From the NCBI GenBank assembly GCA_964545855.1, contig CAZJHD010000044.1:1-35909 (forward strand): a DNA stretch of 35,909 nt, read 5' to 3'. Shown here piece after piece: positions 14,806 through 22,950 of this stretch (within the stretch, counting starts at the first letter, position 1; each line of letters begins with the position of its first letter). A model generated the notes under the pieces. It worked only from the letters and a program-made list of their open reading frames with translations, had not been told where the DNA came from and did no database searches. This stretch comes from CAZJHD01 sp964545855 (GTDB lineage: Bacteria > Planctomycetota > UBA1135 > JACQFD01). The position numbers and the translations under genes were made by a program.

Positions 14806-17800
14806 GCCTGCCGGCGTCGCGCCCCCGGGCGCGCCCCAGGACGTCGAGCGCACGAGCTTCTTCGCCTTCACGGCGAGGCGGCCCGTCGCGATCTCGATGG
14901 TCGTGATCACGACGCTCCTCTTCGGGATCGTCTCCTTCGGGAAGCTCCGGCTGAATCTCCTGCCCGAGGTGAGCTACCCGACGATCACCGTGCGCACGGA
15001 GTACGAGGGTGCGGCGCCGGAGGACGTGGAGGAGCGCGTGAGCGAGCGGCTGCAGGAGGCGCTCGCCACGACGCCGAACCTGGTGCGCCTCTGGAGCGTG
15101 TCGCGCGCCGAGGTCTCGGACGTGGTGCTGGAGCTCGACTGGGGAACGCGCGTCACCTTCGCCATGCAGGACGTGCGGGAGAAGCTCGACCGCGTCTTCC
15201 TGCCGAACGACGCGAAGAAGCCGATCCTGCTGCGCTACGACCCGAACCTCGATCCGGTGCTGCGCATCGGCGTCTCGGGCGAGTCCGATCTCCGCAAGCT
15301 CCGCCGCATGGTGCGCGACGATCTCAAGCGCGAGCTGGAGGGTCTGCCGGGCGTCGCGGCCGTGAGGATCCGCGGCGGCCTCGAGGACGAGGTGCGCGTC
15401 GCCGTCGACGCCCACGAGATCGTGCAGCGCAACCTGACCTTCGAGCTCGTGGCGAAGCGTCTGCGCGAGGAGAACCTGAACGCCGCCGGCGGCAAGCTCG
15501 AGGAGGGCGACACGGAGTTCCTCGTCCGCACGCTGAACCAGTTCGGCAGCGTCGAGGACATCCGCAACGTGGTGCTCACGACCGTCGGCGACGCCGAGGT
15601 GAGGCTCCGCGACGTGGCGCTCGTCGAGCCCTGGCACCGCGACCGCGACGTGATCGTGCGCATCGGCGGCGCCGAGGCCGTGGAGCTCGCGATCTTCCGC
15701 GAGGCCGACGCGAACATCGTGGAGCTGGCGCGCGCGGTGAAGGAGCGCATCGACGGCACGCCGGCGCAGCAGAAGTTCCTGGCGCAGCTCGAGTCGGGCG
15801 AGCTCCAGGGACAATGGGACGCCGAGGACGCGAAGTTCGCGGCGAAGGAGTCCCCGTCGAAGGAGGAGATCGAGCAGCACGACCAGGTCGTGCGCGGCCG
15901 CAAGGCGAAGATCGAGGAGAACTCGAACTTCCTCGCGAAGAAGATCGATCCGAAGCTGCGGCTGACGGTCCTCTCGGACCAGTCCCGCTTCATCGAGGAC
16001 GCGATCACCGACGTGAACCAGTCGGCGATCTTCGGCGGCATCCTCGCCGTCCTCGTGCTCTACCTGTACCTGCGGCGCTTCGTCGACACGGCGATCATCG
16101 GGCTCTCGATCCCGATCTCGGTGGTGGCGACCTTCGCCCCGATGTTCCTGCTCCACGTCTCGCTGAACGTGATGAGCCTCGGCGGCCTCGCGCTCGGGAT
16201 CGGGATGATCGTCGACGACGCGATCGTGGCGCTGGAGTCGATCTCCCGCTGCCGCGCCGAGGGCGACGGCATCGTGCGCTCCGCCGTGCGCGGCATCTCC
16301 GGCGTCGCGGGCGCCATCACCGCATCGACGCTCACGGCGATCGCCGTCTTCTTCCCCATCGTCTTCGTCGAGGGGATCGCCGGTCAGCTCTTCGGCGATC
16401 AGGCGCTCACGGTTGTGGTGAGCCGCATCCTGTCGCTGCTCTTCGCGCTCTTCTTCATCCCGATGCTGGCCTCCCGCCAGACGAAGCAGCTCGCCGTCTC
16501 GACGCGCCTGCTCGCGAATCCCTTCGCCGGGCTGCGATGGCGCAACGTGCTCCACTGGCTCCCGAATGCCGCCATCGCGACGGGCCGCGTGGTTCTCGCG
16601 CTCTTCGGCCTCTGCGTGCGGATCGTGGCGGCCCTGTCGGGCGGACTCTGGTGGTGCTTCCGCGTCGTGATGACGCCGCCGCGGATCGCCTTCGACGCCG
16701 TGAACGGAGCCATCGAGCACGTCTACCCCGTGCTGCTGCGCCGGGCGCTGCGGGCGCGCGTCGTCGTCGTCGTCGTCGCCGCCGCCATCGTGGTGCTCGC
16801 CGGAAGCCGTTTCCCGAAGCTCGGGAGCCAGCTCCTTCCGGACGTGCACCAGGGCGAGTTCACGGCCGTGGCCCAGCTCCGCGACGGCACGGCCGTCGCC
16901 GACACCGACCGATTCTTCGAGCCGATCGCGGTCGAGCTCCGCGGGCTGCCGGAGATCGCCGAGGTGATCCAGTCCAGCGGCGTCGAGCGCGACGCCCTCA
17001 CGAACAGCGACGAGGGCGACCACACGGGGTTCCTCACGATCCGCATGCGGCGGGGAGGGCACCTCGCCGAGCGCGAGCAGGCGCTCATCGCCGACGTGCG
17101 GACCCTCCTCGCGCGGCGCCCCGAGATCCGCGACATCCGCTTCAAGAAGCCGACGCTCTTCTCCCTCGCAACGCCCATCGAGATCGAGGTGCGCGGTCGC
17201 GACCTCGCGACGCTGGCGGAGCTCTCCTCCGAGGTGGAGCGCGTGCTCGGCGACGAGCCCGACTTGAAGGACGTCCGCAGCACGCTGCGGCGCGGCAATC
17301 AGGAGGTGGCCGTGCGGTTCCGCCGCGACGAGATGCTGCGCTACGGGCTCGACGCCTCGGCCGTGGCGGCGCTGCTGCGGACGGCCGTCCTCGGCGAGGT
17401 GGCGTCGACCTTCGTGGAAGGAGACCAGCGAATCGACATCCGCGTGCGCGCCGCCGCGGAGAACGTGCGCGGCCTCCGCCAGCTCGAGGAGCTCGTGATC
17501 AACCCGGGGCAGGCGACGCCGATCCCGCTCAAGGCCGTGGCCGAGCTCGTGGTGCGCGAAGGACCCGCCGAGATCCGCCGCATCGGCAACACGCGCGCGG
17601 CCGTCGTGACGGCCGCCGCGCGGCGGCTCGACCTCGGCACCATCTCCGAGCGAATCGCCGGCAAGCTCGCGTCGATCCCGCGCCCGCCGGGCTACGCCAT
17701 CGAGTTCGGCGGGCAGAAGCGCGAGATGGAGCGGGCGCTCGGCTCCATGCAGTTCGCGTTCCTGCTGGCCGTCTTCCTCGTCTACATCGTGATGGCGGCG

Positions 17801-18277
17801 CAGTTCGAGTCGGTGCTGCAGCCCCTCGTGATCCTGATGACGGTGCCACTCGCCGTCGTCGGCGTGGAGCCGGTCCTCGAGCTCACGGGGACGCCGCTGT
17901 CGGTGGTGGCGCTCCTCGGCGCGATCCTCCTGGGCGGCATCGTCGTGGCGAACGCCATCGTGCTGCTCGACCGCGCGAACCAGAACCGCGCCGCCGGCAT
18001 GGACGACGACGAGGCCCTCCTGGAGGCGGGTCGCGTGCGTCTGCGGCCGATCCTCATGACGGCGCTCACGACGATCCTCGGTCTGCTGCCCATGACCGGC
18101 TGGCTGCGCGACGTGCCGCTGATCGGCGGGCTCGGATCCGGCGAGGGGGCCGAGCTGCGCGCTCCCATGGCGATCGTCGTCGTGGCGGGTCTCGCCGCGA
18201 GCACCGTGCTGACCCTCATCGTCATTCCGGTGATCGACTCCCTCGTGAAGCGCCCCGTGCGCGGGAAGGTCGCATGA
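14798..18277 (+). CDS. RND-family efflux permease 1, with 68-residue insertion
   Basis: 1159 residues; HAE1-like RND transporters are about 1020-1060. They use the proton gradient to expel compounds from periplasm or membrane. The twelve-helix plan is present, with TM1 at about 30-48. TM4 carries GMIVDDAIVALES with the acid pair Asp473/Asp474 of the proton path. At the TM10 site of AcrB Lys940 the residue is Ala1051 (GGIVVANAIVLLD), as in RND groups lacking that lysine. Two departures stand out: residues 319-386, a charged, probably helical insertion just before TM2; and an enlarged TM6-TM7 linker (about 560-650) with one or two extra hydrophobic stretches. The GTG at 14798 overlaps the adaptor stop. 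Its ATGA junction with the next RND gene suggests coupling. The substrate is unknown. Confidence 0.92.
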   Translation: MAEPAGVAPPGAPQDVERTSFFAFTARRPVAISMVVITTLLFGIVSFGKLRLNLLPEVSYPTITVRTEYEGAAPEDVEERVSERLQEALATTPNLVRLWSVSRAEVSDVVLELDWGTRVTFAMQDVREKLDRVFLPNDAKKPILLRYDPNLDPVLRIGVSGESDLRKLRRMVRDDLKRELEGLPGVAAVRIRGGLEDEVRVAVDAHEIVQRNLTFELVAKRLREENLNAAGGKLEEGDTEFLVRTLNQFGSVEDIRNVVLTTVGDAEVRLRDVALVEPWHRDRDVIVRIGGAEAVELAIFREADANIVELARAVKERIDGTPAQQKFLAQLESGELQGQWDAEDAKFAAKESPSKEEIEQHDQVVRGRKAKIEENSNFLAKKIDPKLRLTVLSDQSRFIEDAITDVNQSAIFGGILAVLVLYLYLRRFVDTAIIGLSIPISVVATFAPMFLLHVSLNVMSLGGLALGIGMIVDDAIVALESISRCRAEGDGIVRSAVRGISGVAGAITASTLTAIAVFFPIVFVEGIAGQLFGDQALTVVVSRILSLLFALFFIPMLASRQTKQLAVSTRLLANPFAGLRWRNVLHWLPNAAIATGRVVLALFGLCVRIVAALSGGLWWCFRVVMTPPRIAFDAVNGAIEHVYPVLLRRALRARVVVVVVAAAIVVLAGSRFPKLGSQLLPDVHQGEFTAVAQLRDGTAVADTDRFFEPIAVELRGLPEIAEVIQSSGVERDALTNSDEGDHTGFLTIRMRRGGHLAEREQALIADVRTLLARRPEIRDIRFKKPTLFSLATPIEIEVRGRDLATLAELSSEVERVLGDEPDLKDVRSTLRRGNQEVAVRFRRDEMLRYGLDASAVAALLRTAVLGEVASTFVEGDQRIDIRVRAAAENVRGLRQLEELVINPGQATPIPLKAVAELVVREGPAEIRRIGNTRAAVVTAAARRLDLGTISERIAGKLASIPRPPGYAIEFGGQKREMERALGSMQFAFLLAVFLVYIVMAAQFESVLQPLVILMTVPLAVVGVEPVLELTGTPLSVVALLGAILLGGIVVANAIVLLDRANQNRAAGMDDDEALLEAGRVRLRPILMTALTTILGLLPMTGWLRDVPLIGGLGSGEGAELRAPMAIVVVAGLAASTVLTLIVIPVIDSLVKRPVRGKVA

Positions 18278-21200
18278 CCGCCGAGATCGGACCGGGCGGC
18301 GCCGTCGCCCACGACGCGCACCGCTCCATCGCGGCCTTCCTGCGCCGCCCCATCGGGGTGCTGACGCTCCTCGCCGTGCTCGTGACGCTCGGCGTGATCG
18401 CGACGCTCCGGATCCCGATCCAGCTCCTGCCCTCCGGCTGGGGCTCGCAGACGTTCACCATCTTCCTCAACAACCCGAACTCGAACCCGCGCGAGACGGA
18501 GGAGCGCGTGTCGCGGCTCGTCGAGGAGGAGATGCGCACGATCCCGGGCGTGCGGCGCGTGCGCTCCACGTCGTCGGCCGACCGCGCCGTGCTGCGGGTC
18601 GAGTTCGGCGGCGAGCAAGACCTCGACGTCGCCTACGCCGAGCTCCGCGACCGGATGGAGAAGATCCGGCCGCAGCTCCCCCGCGGAGCGGACCGCTACT
18701 CGATCTTCCGGTTCAACCTCGACGAGAGCACGCCGATCTTCTTCGGCGGCCTCCTCTTCGACCTCGACCCGACGGATCCGCGGGTCAACGACCTCTGCGA
18801 GAACGTCCTGAAGCGTCGCATCGAGGGCATCGATGGCGTCGCACGCATGGACATCCGCGGAACGTTGGAGGAGTCGATCCGGATCCTCCTCGACGTCGAC
18901 CGGGTGCGGGCGCACCGGATCGATCTCGTGCAGCTCGTCACGCGCCTCTCCCAGGACAACTTCGCGTCGCCCGTCGGGAAGCTCGACGACGGCGAATCGC
19001 GCGTGCTGCTGCGCGTCGACTCCAGGTTCGCCGACCTGGAGGAGATCCGCCGCGTGCCGATCACGGCCTCCGGCCTGACCGTGGGCGACGTGGCCGACGT
19101 GCGGCGCGTGCAGGCGATCCGCGAGACGCTCTCGCGGATCAACGGCAAGTTCTCCCTCTTCTGCTCCATTTCGAAGGCGGCCGGGGCGAACACCGTGGCC
19201 ACGGCCGCGCTCGTGCGCGAGGCGATGGCGGAGCTGGAGGCGCGTCCGGACCTCGCCGGATTCCAATTCCGGTCGTGGTTCGACCAGGGCGCGATGATCG
19301 CCGGGAGCCTCGACGGCCTGATCGGCGCCGCCGAGGACGGCGCCCTCTGGGCGATCGCCGTCCTCTTCTTCTTCCTGCGCCGCGTCCGGCTGACGATCCT
19401 GATCGCGCTCGCGATCCCCGTGTCGCTGCTGGCGACGCTGGTCTCGCTCTACTTCGCGGGGTCGAGCTTCAACGTGATCTCCATGGCGGGCATCACGCTC
19501 GCCATCGGCTCACTCGTCGACAACGCCGTCGTCGTCGTCGAGAACGTGCACCGGAAGAAGGAGCGCGGCGTCCCCATCCGCGAGGCGGTGACCCAGGGCG
19601 CCGGCGAGGTGGCCGTCGCGATCACGCTCGCGACGATCACGTCGATCGTCGTTTTCCTCCCCATCATGTTCCTCAGCGAGGGGCGCAACCTCCGCGTGGC
19701 CATGATGGCGCTCGGCTATCCCTTCAGCGTCGCGCTCCTCGCGTCGCTCGCGGCCGCGCTGATCTTCATCCCGGTGGCGCTCTTCCGCCTCGAGCGCGAC
19801 CCGAACGCTCCCGTCGAGCGGGCGATCGGACGCGTGAAGGCGATCCTCCTCGCTCCTCTCCTCGTTCCGCTCCGACTCCTGCGGCGCGGCCGCGCGGCCT
19901 CCTCCGACTCCGCCGCCGGCGACGGGAGCCCCGAGTCGCATTCCTTCGTCCTCCGCATGCTCCGGGACGGGAATTCGGCGCTCCTCGCCTGGAGCCTGCG
20001 CCACCGGTTCGCCGCGTCCGCCATCGCGGTCCTCTGCGTCGCGACGATCCAGCATCCCGCGAAGAACCTGGAGGTCTTCAGCGGCGGCGGCGACGGGAGC
20101 ACGCGCGTCGAGATCCGCATCGACCTCCCGCAGAACACGACGCTCCAGCAGGCGAGCGAGGAGTTCCTCGTCTACGAGCGGCTCCTCGAGAGCCACGGCG
20201 ACGAGCTCCGCCTCGGCGATCTCAGCTCCGATTTCTCCCGGCTGAGCGGCCAGATCACCCTGTGGCTGAAGGGGCCCCTCACGGAGAAGGAGCTGAAGGC
20301 GAAGCGACAGCGCGTGCGCGACCTCCTGCCGAACCGCGCCAGCTCCTACGCGCGCCTCGAGGGCGGCGGCGGCGGCGGCGAGCGATCGACGGGCGTTCGG
20401 TTCGTTCTCGTGGGGCGCGATTCCGACGCCCTCGCCAATTGGGCCGAGCGCGCGAAGCTCGCCCTCGAATCGGTGCCGATGCTCACGAACGTCCGCACGG
20501 AGCTCGAGCGGGGCAGCCCCGAGGTCCGCGTTCGCATCGACCGCGAGGAGGCGCAGCGCCTCTCGCTCAACCCGACGAACATCTCCGGCGCGATCGAGTG
20601 GGGCCTGCGCGGTTTCCTCCTGTCGCGGATGCAGGAGGAGGACGTCGAGCGACAGGTCATCATCCAGTACGAGGGGGCGAACGAATCGACTCTGGAGGAC
20701 CTCTCCGACCTGAAGCTCGTCGCCGAGGGCGGCCGCGAGATCCCGCTCGCCGCCGTCGCCCGATTCGAGGTCGGGAAGGGCTACGGCCAGATCTTCCGCC
20801 GCGACGGGCGCACCTCCGTCGAGATCTCCGCCGACGTGCTCTCGGGCGACACGAAGGTGGCGAACGACGCGGCGAAGGCGGCGCTCGCGCCCCTCGTGGA
20901 GTCGATGCCGCGCGACGTGCGGCTCGAGGAGGAGGGCGTGCTGCAGGACTTCCGGCGCGACCAGGAGGAGGTGATGGGCGCGCTCGTGCTGTCCATCGCG
21001 CTCGTCTTCGTCGTGATGGGGATCCTCTTCGAGAGCGCGGTGCTGCCGCTCTCGATCATCTTCTCGATCCCCTTCGCGTTCTTCGGCGCCTACTGGGGCC
21101 TCTGGGCGACCCGGACCCCCATGGACATGCTCGGGCTCCTGGGGCTCGTCGTGCTCGTGGGCGTCGTCGTGAACCACGGCGTGGTCCTGATCGACCACAT

Positions 21201-21516
21201 CAACTTCCTGCGGGTTCGCGAGGGTCTCGACCGCGCGACGGCCGTGGTGCAGGCGAGCCGCGACCGCCTGCGGCCCGTGCTGATGACGTCCCTCACGACG
21301 ATCGTCGGCCTCCTTCCGATGGCGATCGGCGACGAGAGCGCCGGCGAGGGAATCTCCTACAAGGTGCTCTCGCGCTGCGTGTGTGGAGGCCTCGCGACCT
21401 CGACGTTCTTCACGCTCTGGCTCGTGCCGCTCTTCTACACGATGTTCGACGACCTGAGCATGCAGCTCGGGCGCACGGTCCGCGCGGCGGTGGCGTTCGG
21501 GAAGAGCGCAACGTGA
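18274..21516 (+). CDS. RND-family efflux permease 2
   Basis: 1080 residues, starting at the ATG at 18274 that overlaps the stop of permease 1 (ATGA). RND plan with two large periplasmic domains and twelve helices. TM4 reads GSLVDNAVVVVENVHR, so the second acid of the usual pair is Asn417 after Asp416. TM10 reads GVVVNHGVVLIDHIN with Asn instead of the AcrB lysine. The TM6-TM7 linker is basic and Ser/Gly-rich (about 508-585). A run of six Gly codons (about residue 694) lies in the second porter domain. Two unlike permeases behind one adaptor recall MdtB/MdtC, which form mixed trimers. No TolC-type gene follows; transcription meets a convergent gene 16 nt later. Confidence 0.92.
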   Translation: MTAEIGPGGAVAHDAHRSIAAFLRRPIGVLTLLAVLVTLGVIATLRIPIQLLPSGWGSQTFTIFLNNPNSNPRETEERVSRLVEEEMRTIPGVRRVRSTSSADRAVLRVEFGGEQDLDVAYAELRDRMEKIRPQLPRGADRYSIFRFNLDESTPIFFGGLLFDLDPTDPRVNDLCENVLKRRIEGIDGVARMDIRGTLEESIRILLDVDRVRAHRIDLVQLVTRLSQDNFASPVGKLDDGESRVLLRVDSRFADLEEIRRVPITASGLTVGDVADVRRVQAIRETLSRINGKFSLFCSISKAAGANTVATAALVREAMAELEARPDLAGFQFRSWFDQGAMIAGSLDGLIGAAEDGALWAIAVLFFFLRRVRLTILIALAIPVSLLATLVSLYFAGSSFNVISMAGITLAIGSLVDNAVVVVENVHRKKERGVPIREAVTQGAGEVAVAITLATITSIVVFLPIMFLSEGRNLRVAMMALGYPFSVALLASLAAALIFIPVALFRLERDPNAPVERAIGRVKAILLAPLLVPLRLLRRGRAASSDSAAGDGSPESHSFVLRMLRDGNSALLAWSLRHRFAASAIAVLCVATIQHPAKNLEVFSGGGDGSTRVEIRIDLPQNTTLQQASEEFLVYERLLESHGDELRLGDLSSDFSRLSGQITLWLKGPLTEKELKAKRQRVRDLLPNRASSYARLEGGGGGGERSTGVRFVLVGRDSDALANWAERAKLALESVPMLTNVRTELERGSPEVRVRIDREEAQRLSLNPTNISGAIEWGLRGFLLSRMQEEDVERQVIIQYEGANESTLEDLSDLKLVAEGGREIPLAAVARFEVGKGYGQIFRRDGRTSVEISADVLSGDTKVANDAAKAALAPLVESMPRDVRLEEEGVLQDFRRDQEEVMGALVLSIALVFVVMGILFESAVLPLSIIFSIPFAFFGAYWGLWATRTPMDMLGLLGLVVLVGVVVNHGVVLIDHINFLRVREGLDRATAVVQASRDRLRPVLMTSLTTIVGLLPMAIGDESAGEGISYKVLSRCVCGGLATSTFFTLWLVPLFYTMFDDLSMQLGRTVRAAVAFGKSAT

Positions 21517-21526
21517 GGCGACGCGC

Positions 21527-21542
21527 GCTCGATCAGTCGAGC
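21527..21542. terminator. short hairpin between convergent genes
   Basis: gctcga (21527-21532) and tcgagc (21537-21542) form a 6-bp stem with a tcag loop, between the RND operon stop and the convergent propeller gene, whose stop codon lies inside it. It is too weak to be sure; it could serve as a shared terminator. Confidence 0.25.
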
Positions 21543-22807
21543 TCCATCACGTTCCACCAGAGCTCGTTGCCCTTGCGCGCGCCGAAGGCGACGCGCTTCC
21601 CGTCGGCCCGGAAGACCGCCGGACCCAGCTCGTCGAAGGCCTCGCTCTTCGCGTCGCCGACGACCATGCGCCAGGTCGCGCCCGTGCGCGCGCGGTAGGC
21701 GAGCCGCGAAGCGTCGGGAGAGAAGACCGGATCGGCGACGGAGTCGAAGGCCTCGCCCTTCGCGTCGCCGAAGACCATCGACCAGGTGCCGCCCTTCACG
21801 AGGAATTCCCCCGCGCGCGTCGCGGGATCGAAGGGCCCCTGGCCCTCCGGCGTGCCCCCCGTGTTCGCGGCGTAGGCGAGGGTCTTGCCGTCGGGCGAGA
21901 AGACCGGCACTCCCACCGCATCGCAGGGCGACCCCACGAGCTTCCCGTCCACCGCCACGTGCCACTTGCCGCCCTGGAGCGCCTTGAAGGCGAGGCGCGA
22001 TCCCTTCGGCGCGAAGACCGGCGAGCCGACCGACGAGAACTCGAGTCCGTGCTCCTCGTTCCCGACCACGACGATCCAGCGGAGCGCGCCCTTCACGAGG
22101 CCGTAGGCGCCGTAGGCCACGTGCTTCCCGTCGGAGGAGAAGACCGGCGCGTCGACGACGCGGTATCGCTCGCCCTTCTGATCGTTCACGACGACGAACG
22201 CCTCCTGCTTCGCCTGCTGCATCACGTCGTAGGCGATCCTCTTGCCGTCCGGGCTGAGGGCGGGCGCCAGCGGCCCCGGCTCGCCCGACCATGCCCTCCA
22301 TCGCTTCGTGCCGACGACGGCCACCACTTCGTCGGGGTCGTAGAAGCCGCCCTTCCCCGTCTTCGTGCCGGGACCGGCGACGTAGCCGACCGTCGAGCCG
22401 TCGCGGCTCCAGGCGAAGCCCGCGATGAAGTCCTCGCGGGGGCCCTTCTTCGCATCGACGTAGAGGAACCACTCCTCTCGCGACTCGGAGACCTCGTTGC
22501 CGACGCGGCACGCCATGCGTCCGCCGGCCGGGCTGAACTCGGGACGCACGACGAAATCGAACTCGCCGATCTTGCGGTCGTCGAGCCAGAGCTCCGTCTT
22601 GCGGCTCTTCGCGCGCTGCAACCCGTAGGCGACATGACGGCCACCTCGATCGAAGGCAGCGCACTCGGGGACGAGAACGGAGCCGTCCGGCACCTCGGCG
22701 AGCTTGCGCTCGACGAAGGCCTCGTCGCTCGTGTCGGCGGCGCGAGGTGCACAGAGGGTCGCCGCGACGATCGAGAGGCCCGCGGCCGACAGGAGGTCGC
22801 TTCGCAT
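21533..22807 (-). CDS. exported WD40/PD40-like beta-propeller protein
   Basis: 424 residues with a signal peptide (MRSDLLSAAGLSIVAATLCAPRA), so probably periplasmic. The body is made of nine repeats of the PD40 type, each holding a core like FSPDGKxxAYxA: FDRGGRHVAYGL, FSPAGGRMACRV, WSRDGSTVGYVA, LSPDGKRIAYDV, FSSDGKHVAYGA, FAPKGSRLAFKA, FSPDGKTLAYAA, FSPDASRLAYRA and FRADGKRVAFGA. The repeats alternate with segments about an element's measured value (WRMVVGDAKSEAFDELG and similar). The fold is a TolB-C-like propeller, usually a binding scaffold; no catalytic residues are apparent. The ATG at 22807 is chosen because it begins the signal peptide; the frame continues to 22933. It diverges from the hydrolase lipoprotein gene across 143 bases. 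Confidence 0.82.
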   Translation of the reverse strand: MRSDLLSAAGLSIVAATLCAPRAADTSDEAFVERKLAEVPDGSVLVPECAAFDRGGRHVAYGLQRAKSRKTELWLDDRKIGEFDFVVRPEFSPAGGRMACRVGNEVSESREEWFLYVDAKKGPREDFIAGFAWSRDGSTVGYVAGPGTKTGKGGFYDPDEVVAVVGTKRWRAWSGEPGPLAPALSPDGKRIAYDVMQQAKQEAFVVVNDQKGERYRVVDAPVFSSDGKHVAYGAYGLVKGALRWIVVVGNEEHGLEFSSVGSPVFAPKGSRLAFKALQGGKWHVAVDGKLVGSPCDAVGVPVFSPDGKTLAYAANTGGTPEGQGPFDPATRAGEFLVKGGTWSMVFGDAKGEAFDSVADPVFSPDASRLAYRARTGATWRMVVGDAKSEAFDELGPAVFRADGKRVAFGARKGNELWWNVMELD

Positions 22808-22889
22808 CGAATCCGGGGACGAAGAGCGGCGAGAGGGCGTGTTCCACGGGCTCGGGCCGCGGTGCGTTCTTCCACCGCTCGATGCACCC

Positions 22890-22919
22890 CTCCCGTGGGA
22901 GTGGCTTGCCCGTGGGAGT
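22890..22919. promoter_or_regulatory. tandem 11-bp direct repeat in a divergent intergenic region
   Basis: The 11-mer cccgtgggagt occurs at 22892-22902 and again at 22909-22919, a 17-bp period. The first copy lies in the 12-bp palindrome ctcccgtgggag (22890-22901). The pair sits between the divergent propeller and hydrolase genes, 32 nt before the hydrolase start. It could bind a regulator acting on one or both genes. Confidence 0.35.
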
Positions 22920-22950
22920 CCATCGGATATCACGGTTCGCGCCCCACGTC

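Noticed and set aside
16760..16778. GTC triplet run in permease 1
   Set aside because: It codes for a valine run at a membrane helix; codon bias explains the repetition.
14774..17062. A 762-codon minus-strand frame over RND permease 1
   Set aside because: Composition is dominated by Arg, Asp, His and Glu, as expected from antisense reading of GC-rich coding DNA.
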